From an uncultured Lachnospiraceae bacterium (GTDB lineage Bacteria; Bacillota; Clostridia; Lachnospirales; Lachnospiraceae), in contig CANPZR010000158.1 of the NCBI GenBank assembly GCA_947589175.1, positions 1 to 6,176 of the forward strand: 6,176 nt of DNA. The letters are read 5' to 3'. The first letter of the stretch is position 1; each line of letters opens with the position of its first letter. Of this stretch, positions 1-5,667 are shown in pieces. A model generated the notes under the pieces. It was given only the letters and a program-made list of their open reading frames with translations, had not been told where the DNA came from and did no database searches. Both the position numbers and the translations under genes were made by a program.

Positions 1-1064
1 ACACCATTCTGATAAAGCAACAGGTCTATTTCCTTCTGGTCTTTATCCCTATAATAGAAAATAGGCGGCTCTTTTCCTGCGTTCAGGTAACTCTTATAAA
101 TCTCTGAAAAAACATAGCTCTCAAAAAACGCCCCAGACATGGCGCCTCTTTCCAGTGCTTCAGGATTGCCCCATTTTAAGAGGTACGCTGCCAGACCAGA
201 GTCCAGAAAATGAATCAATGGCATCTTTACAACCCGTTTGAGCGCATTGTTGTGATAAGGCTGCACAAGCGCAATGATATGGGACGACACCAAAACAGAG
301 AGCCATTTCTTTGCCGTTGGAGCTGAAATGCCTGCGGCACTCGCCAGTTCCTCATAGACAACAGGTTTTGAAGTGTGTGCAGCAACAATCGTCATAAAGT
401 TATAAAACTGCATTTCATCCGCAACCTGTGCCAGATCCCGAATATCCCTTTGCAAATAGGTATCGACATAGGAGCGGTAATAAGTCTCCCAATCCACATT
501 TTCGTCAGCATAGAGTTCCGGCATAGAGCCTTTAAATATCCTGCGATAAATCTCATTCAAATCTTTTTTGCTTCTTACAGACAAACGCTTCATCAGATGC
601 CCCGCTTCCGTCTGGAAAGGCTCGCTCGGTTCCTGATAAATTTCCGCATCGGATAATCCTAGCAGGTTCACAATTCCGACGCGTCCGGCCAGACTTTCGC
701 TTACATTTTTCATAAGACGAAAAACCTGCGATCCGGTAATCCAGAAATCACCTTTTCTTTTGGAACGGTCAACGCTCATTTTGATGTAGGGCAACAGCTC
801 TGTCGCATACTGAATCTCATCAATCAGTACCGGCGGAGAATAACGCTGTAAAAACAGGGCGGGATCGTGTTTTGCCAGGTATCTGACGTCAGGATCATCC
901 AGCGTGACATATTTGCGCTCTACGCCTTCGCTTTGCTGTGTTTCTGCCATTCTTTGCAATAAGGTCGTTTTCCCAACCTGTCTGGGACCAGTTACCAGCA
1001 GCACCGGAAACATTTGGGACACCCGCGCAATTGTATCTTCCACAGCTCGCTTTATATATGCCAT
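1..1064 (-). CDS. AAA_14/DUF4143 family ATPase, C-terminus cut by window edge
   Basis: This is a P-loop ATPase of the AAA_14 + DUF4143 family; I translated it from the minus strand and it stays open for 354 codons to the left edge. Visible motifs are Walker A GPRQVGKTT (residues 26-34), Walker B PVLIDEIQ (78-85) and a sensor-like ITGSQ (109-113). A helical and winged-helix middle region follows, where the residues near EELASAAGISAPTAKKWL resemble a helix-turn-helix. The last visible stretch, FYYRDKDQKEIDLLL (336-350), begins the DUF4143 nuclease-like fold; E345 and D347 are in the expected place, while the downstream ExK strand is outside the window. Family members are usually about 400-430 residues, so roughly 50-75 are missing. 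The ATG at 1064-1062 is supported by AGGGGAGG five bases upstream and by its own promoter. The cellular role of this family is not settled; DNA or nucleic-acid binding is inferred from the fold. No internal stop or frameshift is seen. Confidence 0.9.
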   Translation of the reverse strand, partial: MAYIKRAVEDTIARVSQMFPVLLVTGPRQVGKTTLLQRMAETQQSEGVERKYVTLDDPDVRYLAKHDPALFLQRYSPPVLIDEIQYATELLPYIKMSVDRSKRKGDFWITGSQVFRLMKNVSESLAGRVGIVNLLGLSDAEIYQEPSEPFQTEAGHLMKRLSVRSKKDLNEIYRRIFKGSMPELYADENVDWETYYRSYVDTYLQRDIRDLAQVADEMQFYNFMTIVAAHTSKPVVYEELASAAGISAPTAKKWLSVLVSSHIIALVQPYHNNALKRVVKMPLIHFLDSGLAAYLLKWGNPEALERGAMSGAFFESYVFSEIYKSYLNAGKEPPIFYYRDKDQKEIDLLLYQNG

Positions 1065-1069
1065 AACAA

Positions 1070-1077
1070 CCTCCCCT
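1070..1077 (-). promoter_or_regulatory. Ribosome binding site of the DUF4143 ATPase
   Basis: On the minus strand these bases read AGGGGAGG, with the core GGAGG five bases before the ATG at 1064. This strong Shine-Dalgarno sequence fixes the start codon. Confidence 0.85.
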
Positions 1078-1135
1078 TCGGTTATAGTATTGTCAATTTC
1101 ATTTAGAATATCCGGCGAAACAAAATTATGATTTT

Positions 1136-1164
1136 AGTATAGCCAAATTTTTAGAGATTGTCAA
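1136..1164 (-). promoter_or_regulatory. Sigma-A type promoter for the DUF4143 ATPase
   Basis: On the minus strand a perfect -35 box TTGACA (1164-1159) is followed by exactly 17 bases and the -10 box TATACT (1141-1136), one mismatch from consensus. Transcription should start near 1129, giving a leader of about 65 nt. The -35 box includes the TGA stop of the upstream UvrA-like gene, so the two units abut without a spacer. No terminator hairpin separates them, so read-through from the upstream gene is also possible. Confidence 0.85.
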
Positions 1165-3695
1165 TGGACACCTGTTCGGTTTTTCATATATCGTTTCAAA
1201 TATGCTCCCGTCTTGCTACATTCGCACGCGCAGATTTCCTCCGGCGTCCCCGCCGCGACAATCTCGCCGCCCTGGACGCCGCCATCCGGCCCCATGTCAA
1301 TCACATAATCCACATTCCGAATCACATCCAGATCATGCTCGATGACGATAACCGTAGCGCCATTGTCAACCAGGCTTTGAAAAACCTGCAAGAGCGTTTC
1401 GACATCCAGCGGGTGCAGGCCGATAGTCGGCTCGTCAAAAACAAATACCGAATCCGACTGCCCCTTTCCCATCTCGCTGGCGAGTTTCAGCCGCTGCGCC
1501 TCCCCGCCCGACAGGCTCGGCGTCTCCTCGCCGAGCGTAAGATAACCGAGTCCCAGATCATGCAGCACCTGAAGCCTTCGCTCGATACGCGGAAGGTCCG
1601 CGCAGGCCGACAAGGCCTCGTCAACGCTCATATCCATAAGCTCCGGGAGCGTGTGGCCCGTCTCCGCTTTTTTCGGAATCCTGCGTATCAGCCCCGCCTC
1701 CTTTGAATAACGGGAACCGCCGCAGTCCGGGCAGGGAATATCCACATCCGGGAGAAATTGCACGTCCAGGCTGATCATTCCCGTTCCATCACAGGTCGGA
1801 CAGCGGAGTTTTCCGGTATTATAAGAAAAATCGCCCGCCTTGTATCCCTTTTCTTTTGCGTCGGCGCTCCTCGCGTAGACCTTGCGCAATTCATCGTGGA
1901 TGTTCGCATAGGTGACGACCGTGGAGCGGACGTTAATGCCAATTGGCGTGGCGTCAATCAGCTTGACCTGCCGTATGCCATCCGCGGATACGCTTTTCAC
2001 ATGCTCCGGCAGCTTTTCCTCTTTAATTTCTGCCGAGAGCGCCGGAATCAGGCTCTCCAGAATCATGGTCGTCTTGCCGGAACCGGAAACGCCGGTCACC
2101 GCAATCAGACGCCCCTTGGGAAAGTCTACCTCCAACGGCTTTACCGTATGAATTTCCGATGTGGACAAATGAATGGTTCCCAGGGAAAATAATTCTCCCG
2201 TCAAGAGCTTATGCCCCCTGTCAATCACCCTGCTGCCAGATAAGAACCCGCCGATCCGGGAAGATGGGTGCTTCTCGATATCGGATATGCTGCCCTCGGC
2301 AATCACCGTCCCGCCGCCCGCGCCAGCCTCCGGTCCCAGCTCAATGAGCCAGTCGGCTTCGGACAGCACATGGGTATCGTGGTCCACCAGCACGACCGAG
2401 TTGCCGTCGGCAACCAGATCGCGCATCACAAGAATAAGTCCCTCCAGATTCGACGGGTGCAGACCGATAGAGGGTTCGTCGAGAACATAGAGCACGCCGG
2501 TCGTGCGGTTGCGGACCGCGCGGGCCAGCTGCATCCGCTGCCGCTCGCCCGTAGAGAGCGTGGACGCGGCGCGGTCCAGCGTAAGATACGAGAGCCCCAG
2601 ATCCGTCAATCGCTTGGCGGCGCCCTGAAACGACTCGCAGATGCTTTCCGCCATCGGACGCATTTCCTCTGGCAGAGAATCCGGAACGCCCGCCACCCAC
2701 GTTACCAGATCGGTGAGCGTCATGGCGCAGGCATCCGCCAAAGAAATCCCCCGGAGCCTCGACGCGCGCGCCGCGTCGCTAAGCCTTGTCCCGCCACAGT
2801 CCGGGCACACATCCTGCCGCAAAAATTTCTCCACCCGTTTCATGCCTTTTTCGTCCTTCACCTTAGACAGGGCATTTTCAACAGTGTAAGTGGCATTAAA
2901 ATAGGTAAAATCCATATCGCCCGCAGCGCCGCTGGTCTTGTTCTGGTAAATGATATTTTTCTTGACGGCGGGCCCGTGGAAAACGATGTCCCGCTCCTTC
3001 TCCGTCAGTTCCCGGAACGGCACATCTGTGCGGACGCCCATTTCGCGGGCAACATCCTTCATCAGCGACCACATCAGCGTCTGCCACGGCGCGACCGCGC
3101 CCTCGTCGATGGTCAGGGACTCGTCCGGCACCAGCGTCGATTCATCCACGATACGGACAATGCCCGTTCCGTCACATTTTTTACACGCGCCCTGACTGTT
3201 GAAGGCGAGCTCCTCCGCGCTCGGCGCAAAAAAATGCTCCCCGCAGACAGGGCACACCAGCGGCAGTCCCGCCGCCACATTCAGAGAGGGCTCCGCGTAA
3301 TGTCCGTTCGGGCACCGGTGAGACGCAAGCCGCGAAAACATCAGCCGCAGACTGTTCAAAAGCTCCGTCCCCGTTCCAAATGTGCTGCGGATGCCCGGCA
3401 CGCCGGGGCGCTGCCGCAGCGCGAGAGCCGCCGGAACATACAGCACCTCATCTACCTGCGCCTTTTCCGCCTGTGTCATTCTCCGCCGCGTATAGGTGGA
3501 CAGGGACTCGAGATAGCGCCGGGAGCCCTCCGCGTACAAAATACCAAGGGCGAGCGAGGACTTCCCGGAACCGGAAACGCCCGCAATCCCCACGATTTTG
3601 TTAAGCGGTATATCAACGTCAATGTTTTTCAGATTGTGCACGCGCCCGCCGCGTATAATAATTTTGTCCGGCGTATTTTTGTTATTTGTGTTCAT
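1161..3695 (-). CDS. UvrA-like twin-ABC ATPase (UvrA2/DrrC type), no UvrB-binding domain
   Basis: An intact 844-residue protein with the full UvrA architecture of two ABC ATPase halves. First half: Walker A GVSGSGKSS (39-47), zinc-type pairs C148/C151 and C171/C174, CPDC (297-300), signature LSTGERQR (380-387), Walker B VLYVLDEPSIGLH (401-413) and H-loop VDHD (437-440). Second half: Walker A GVSGSGKTT (535-543), zinc module C632/C635 and C655/C658 with 19 residues between the pairs as in canonical UvrA, signature LSGGEAQR (728-735), Walker B VFVFDEPTIGLH (750-761) and H-loop IEHD (785-788). Repair UvrA is about 940 residues. Here only about 20 residues separate C128 from C148, where UvrA carries its UvrB-binding domain, so this domain is absent. 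That places it with UvrA2/DrrC-like proteins, some linked to resistance to DNA-binding drugs; that role here is inference. The ATG at 3695 has GAGG eight bases upstream. The first signature has Thr for the first Gly of LSGGE. The gene is distinctly GC-rich compared with its neighbours. Confidence 0.93.
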   Translation of the reverse strand: MNTNNKNTPDKIIIRGGRVHNLKNIDVDIPLNKIVGIAGVSGSGKSSLALGILYAEGSRRYLESLSTYTRRRMTQAEKAQVDEVLYVPAALALRQRPGVPGIRSTFGTGTELLNSLRLMFSRLASHRCPNGHYAEPSLNVAAGLPLVCPVCGEHFFAPSAEELAFNSQGACKKCDGTGIVRIVDESTLVPDESLTIDEGAVAPWQTLMWSLMKDVAREMGVRTDVPFRELTEKERDIVFHGPAVKKNIIYQNKTSGAAGDMDFTYFNATYTVENALSKVKDEKGMKRVEKFLRQDVCPDCGGTRLSDAARASRLRGISLADACAMTLTDLVTWVAGVPDSLPEEMRPMAESICESFQGAAKRLTDLGLSYLTLDRAASTLSTGERQRMQLARAVRNRTTGVLYVLDEPSIGLHPSNLEGLILVMRDLVADGNSVVLVDHDTHVLSEADWLIELGPEAGAGGGTVIAEGSISDIEKHPSSRIGGFLSGSRVIDRGHKLLTGELFSLGTIHLSTSEIHTVKPLEVDFPKGRLIAVTGVSGSGKTTMILESLIPALSAEIKEEKLPEHVKSVSADGIRQVKLIDATPIGINVRSTVVTYANIHDELRKVYARSADAKEKGYKAGDFSYNTGKLRCPTCDGTGMISLDVQFLPDVDIPCPDCGGSRYSKEAGLIRRIPKKAETGHTLPELMDMSVDEALSACADLPRIERRLQVLHDLGLGYLTLGEETPSLSGGEAQRLKLASEMGKGQSDSVFVFDEPTIGLHPLDVETLLQVFQSLVDNGATVIVIEHDLDVIRNVDYVIDMGPDGGVQGGEIVAAGTPEEICACECSKTGAYLKRYMKNRTGVH

Positions 3696-3764
3696 GATGA
3701 TAACCTCATAGTCTTTTAGATTTAAATATTTTTTTATTTTGATATTTTTCGTATCTAGATATTT
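3696..3764. other. AT-rich gap between the DUF234 ATPase and the UvrA-like gene
   Basis: This 69-bp spacer is almost entirely A and T. It carries the weak ribosome binding site GAGG (3707-3704) of the UvrA-like gene and a small TAGA/TCTA inverted repeat just after the ATPase stop. I found no hairpin-plus-T-tract terminator and no convincing -35/-10 pair, so the UvrA-like gene is probably transcribed with the ATPase upstream. Confidence 0.5.
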
Positions 3765-5159
3765 CTATATCTTGATTACCATATCCCCATACCTCACAAG
3801 CGCCACATTTCCCATCTCCTTCGCCCTGTCAGCACACCCTTTGGTAAAGCCGGACTTAGCAAAGAGGTAGAAATATTTCGATTTGTACGAGAATAAATCA
3901 CTGCGCTTTACCAGCGTTTCCAGCACGCCGAGGTCAACCTTTTCATTCGTCCACTTGCACTCCCCGAAAAGAGCCGTAGTTTTGTCCTGCTCGGCGAGAA
4001 TGTCGATTTCTGCCTGGCGCTTTTCATTCGGATCGTTGCCCCACCACCGGCCGAGAGAGGAAAATTGCACGGGGCACTTTTCAGAAAGCAACAGCTTCCA
4101 AAGGTACTGCTTGCAGATTTCCTCAAACACCTTGCCCATATAGTCGGACAAAAACGGCTCGATACGCTTATAGGCAAGATCGGCTGCGCCGCGGGCAATA
4201 ATGGAATTGTTCTCCGGCACAAAACGATACCAGAAACGGAACATATTGTCCTCAATGGAATAAATCACCTTCCGGGACGCCTTTTCGCCATAGGGCGTCT
4301 CTTTGCGGATAATTCCAAGAGAAACAAGATTTTTCACATAAGCAGAGCACACATTGGTGTCCTCGCCGACCTTGCTGGAAATCTCCGACATCCGGGTAGA
4401 ACCGGTGGCAATCGCCGTGATAATGGCGTTATACAGCGCCGGCTCACGCACCTCCTGCTTAATCAGATTTTCCGGCTCCTCAAACAGGGCTGATGTGGGA
4501 TTCAGATAGGTATTTTTAATATTGTCCTCAACGCTTTTCTTGTCATTCATCTGCAGCAAATACTGCGGCGTGCCCCCGACAATTCCGTAAATCAAGGCTT
4601 TGTCCTCATCCGAAAAATGCTGAAAATATCGGCATGTCTCCTCGAAATCAAAGGGAAGAAGCTTCATCTGCGCCGTCCTTCTGCCGTAAAGCGGCGCCTT
4701 GTAGGCGAGGACATGGTCCTCCATATAAGACATGGACGAACCGCAGAGAATCAGCATCAGTTTCGAGCTGTCCCTGTACTTGTCAATAAGCATCTGCAGC
4801 GTAGACGCAAGGCTTTTTTCTGACCGGGCGACATAGGGATATTCGTCGATGGCGAGAATGAGCCTCTCCTTTTCGGACAGCTTAAACACATATTCCAAAG
4901 CCGCCTGAAAGGAAAGGAAGGAATTTTCCGTCCCAATCCCGCTATGGTACTCTAAAATGCTCCTGCTGAAGTTTTCGAGATTTTGCTTGGCATTACTCTC
5001 AACGCCCATAAAATAAATAGCGTTTTTATCTTTGATAAACTGATTGATCAGCGCCGTTTTTCCGACACGGCGCCTTCCGTATATGACGGCAAATTCAAAC
5101 CTGTCTGATGCATACAGCTTGTTCAGAGCATCAAGTTCCCGTTCTCTACCGATAAACAT
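3765..5159 (-). CDS. ATPase with C-terminal DUF234 (PD-(D/E)xK-like) domain
   Basis: A STAND/AAA-like ATPase of the archaeal-type ATPase_2 + DUF234 family, 464 residues from the chosen start. Residue numbers here count from the upstream in-frame Met at 5174, so subtract five for the chosen start. Motifs are the typical N-terminus MFIGRERELDALNKLY (6-21), Walker A GRRRVGKTA (33-41), Walker B LILAIDEYPY (105-114) and a GSS sensor (145-147). A winged-helix stretch follows (about 246-305). The C-terminal domain carries AEID (388-391) and GECKW (404-408), matching the acidic residue and ExK of a PD-(D/E)xK nuclease fold. I prefer the ATG at 5159 because AGAGG lies seven bases upstream and family members start at MFIGRE; the ATG at 5174 has no ribosome binding site. 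It sits under its own promoter at 5315-5287, behind a three-hairpin leader. Function is not established for the family; nucleic-acid binding or cleavage is inferred from the fold. The gene is intact. Confidence 0.9.
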   Translation of the reverse strand: MFIGRERELDALNKLYASDRFEFAVIYGRRRVGKTALINQFIKDKNAIYFMGVESNAKQNLENFSRSILEYHSGIGTENSFLSFQAALEYVFKLSEKERLILAIDEYPYVARSEKSLASTLQMLIDKYRDSSKLMLILCGSSMSYMEDHVLAYKAPLYGRRTAQMKLLPFDFEETCRYFQHFSDEDKALIYGIVGGTPQYLLQMNDKKSVEDNIKNTYLNPTSALFEEPENLIKQEVREPALYNAIITAIATGSTRMSEISSKVGEDTNVCSAYVKNLVSLGIIRKETPYGEKASRKVIYSIEDNMFRFWYRFVPENNSIIARGAADLAYKRIEPFLSDYMGKVFEEICKQYLWKLLLSEKCPVQFSSLGRWWGNDPNEKRQAEIDILAEQDKTTALFGECKWTNEKVDLGVLETLVKRSDLFSYKSKYFYLFAKSGFTKGCADRAKEMGNVALVRYGDMVIKI

Positions 5160-5166
5160 TGCACTA

Positions 5167-5172
5167 CCTCTC
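5167..5172 (-). promoter_or_regulatory. Ribosome binding site deciding the DUF234 ATPase start
   Basis: The minus strand reads GAGAGG here, followed by seven bases and the ATG at 5159. It overlaps the alternative ATG at 5174-5172, so an initiating ribosome would select the downstream start. It lies just outside the last leader hairpin. Confidence 0.8.
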
Positions 5173-5179
5173 ATTTCTG

Positions 5180-5196
5180 AGCGAACTATGTTCGCT
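5180..5196 (-). promoter_or_regulatory. Leader hairpin nearest the DUF234 ATPase start
   Basis: A perfect 7-bp inverted repeat, AGCGAAC and GTTCGCT, separated by a 3-base loop. It is the last of three adjacent hairpins in the predicted leader and ends eight bases before the ribosome binding site. Its bases can instead pair with the loop region of the neighbouring hairpin: TGAGCGAA at 5178-5185 is the complement of TTCGCTCA at 5209-5216. Confidence 0.65.
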
Positions 5197-5198
5197 TT

Positions 5199-5228
5199 GC
5201 TATTTGTTTTCGCTCAAAAACAAATAGC
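5199..5228 (-). promoter_or_regulatory. Middle leader hairpin, 12-bp perfect stem
   Basis: A perfect inverted repeat GCTATTTGTTTT (5199-5210) and AAAACAAATAGC (5217-5228) with a 6-base loop. The loop reads UGAGCG in the transcript and is complementary to the start-proximal segment 5178-5183, allowing a pseudoknot or a switch in pairing. The stop codon of a possible leader peptide falls in this loop. Confidence 0.7.
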
Positions 5229-5229
5229 T

Positions 5230-5266
5230 GGTTGAAAAATCAGCGCATCAGCGTGATTTTTCAACC
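5230..5266 (-). promoter_or_regulatory. First leader hairpin, 13-bp perfect stem
   Basis: The arms GGTTGAAAAATCA (5230-5242) and TGATTTTTCAACC (5254-5266) are perfectly complementary. Inside them a further CGC/GCG pair closes an ATCA loop with one bulged G. It would be the first structure formed after transcription starts near 5280. No uninterrupted T tract follows on either strand, so it is not an obvious terminator. Confidence 0.7.
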
Positions 5267-5286
5267 TACCCCCTTTTGATAACTTT

Positions 5287-5315
5287 AGTATAGCGCAGGT
5301 AAAAAAATTAGTCAA
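5287..5315 (-). promoter_or_regulatory. Sigma-A type promoter for the DUF234 ATPase
   Basis: On the minus strand -35 TTGACT (5315-5310), a 17-base spacer and -10 TATACT (5292-5287) match the housekeeping consensus. Transcription should start near 5280 and give a leader of about 120 nt. The -35 box lies in one arm of the inverted repeat 5307-5345, and the spacer contains the T tract of the upstream terminator. The bases around the -10 (GCTATACTAAA) match those of the promoter at 1141-1136 apart from one spacer base, as if the two promoters were related. Confidence 0.85.
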
Positions 5316-5345
5316 GTACGATTTGGTAAATCATACTTGACTAAT
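5301..5345 (-). terminator. Inverted repeat with T tract: terminator and possible operator
   Basis: A near-perfect dyad with 18-base arms: 12 bp (ATTAGTCAAGTA), one mismatch, 5 bp (GATTT), and a 3-base loop. On the minus strand it begins 11 bases after the stop of the winged-helix remnant and runs into six or seven Ts, the pattern of a rho-independent terminator, although the stem is AT-rich. Its distal arm contains the -35 box of the next promoter, so a dimeric repressor bound here would block that promoter. Terminator and operator roles are both inferred from sequence. Confidence 0.6.
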
Positions 5346-5356
5346 GATTCTGTGAA

Positions 5357-5626
5357 TTACAGCACTTCCCATTTTCCGTTACGGCTCGTTCCCTCTCTCC
5401 TGATTTTTTCAAACTGCTTTAGCTTTTGGATATAATATTTTACTCTGCTTACCGACCATCCAAGTTTCTCAGCTAAAAGCGGATTGGTCATATCAGGATA
5501 TTCTTTAATCAAATTCAATAATAAAAGTTCATCTTCGGATAACTTTATTAGGTCTGATTGGTTTGATTGGTCTGATTGGTTAGTCTGACCATTCTGACCA
5601 AAATCATATGAATACTTTTCAACCAA
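5357..5626 (-). pseudogene. Winged-helix C-terminal remnant of a larger ATP-binding protein
   Basis: An 89-codon reading frame. Residues 11-25 form an Asn/Gln/Ser-rich linker (QNGQTNQSDQSNQSD). Residues 30-88 form a helix-turn-helix and wing: SEDELLLLNLIKEYPDMTNP, then LAEKLGWSVSRVKYYIQKL, ending in RREGTSRNGKWEVL. This linker plus winged helix is what I know from the C-terminal ends of AlbA_2/Schlafen-type ATP-binding proteins (RecG-like HATPase_c_4 group), normally several hundred residues long. The upstream part is absent: the frame opens directly after a TAG, the only early start is TTG at 5626, there is no ribosome binding site, and the HNH gene ends just 41 bases away. A decayed tail is the simplest reading. 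A real small DNA-binding protein remains possible, since the frame is intact and is followed by a terminator-like repeat. Confidence 0.55.
5551..5577. repeat. Three tandem 9-bp repeats coding for the Asn/Gln-rich linker
   Basis: The unit GGTYTGATT is repeated three times without gaps and degenerate copies continue towards 5600. On the coding strand each unit encodes a three-residue step such as NQS or DQS, so copy-number change lengthens or shortens the linker without breaking the frame. Confidence 0.7.
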
Positions 5627-5667
5627 CTAAATTATCTATTTCGTAATTATTCAGCCTATCTGCGCAA

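Noticed and set aside
1091..1096. Second TTGACA on the minus strand as another -35 box
   Set aside because: The position 17 bp downstream falls on the ribosome binding site, with no -10-like sequence.
1122..1135. AAAAT/ATTTT inverted repeat near the DUF4143 transcription start
   Set aside because: Only 5 bp of A/T with a 4-base loop, expected by chance in such AT-rich sequence.
1158..1706. Plus-strand open frame of 182 codons
   Set aside because: It is a shadow of the UvrA-like C-terminal half, with no ribosome binding site and no recognised motif.
2268..3719. Long open frame of 483 codons on the plus strand
   Set aside because: It lies opposite the UvrA-like gene, which has full motifs. 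The high GC content removes stops from the opposite strand, and the translation is Arg/His-rich with no recognisable domain.
5160..5174. ATG at 5174 as start of the DUF234 ATPase
   Set aside because: It has no ribosome binding site, and the GAGAGG that serves the ATG at 5159 overlaps it. Family members begin at MFIGRE.
5230..5266. Strong hairpin as a rho-independent terminator
   Set aside because: Neither strand has a clean T tract right after the stem; the minus strand continues with AGCTATTTG.
5551..5600. Short tandem repeats as a CRISPR array
   Set aside because: The units are 9 bp, have no spacers and keep a coding frame, so they are a coding microsatellite.
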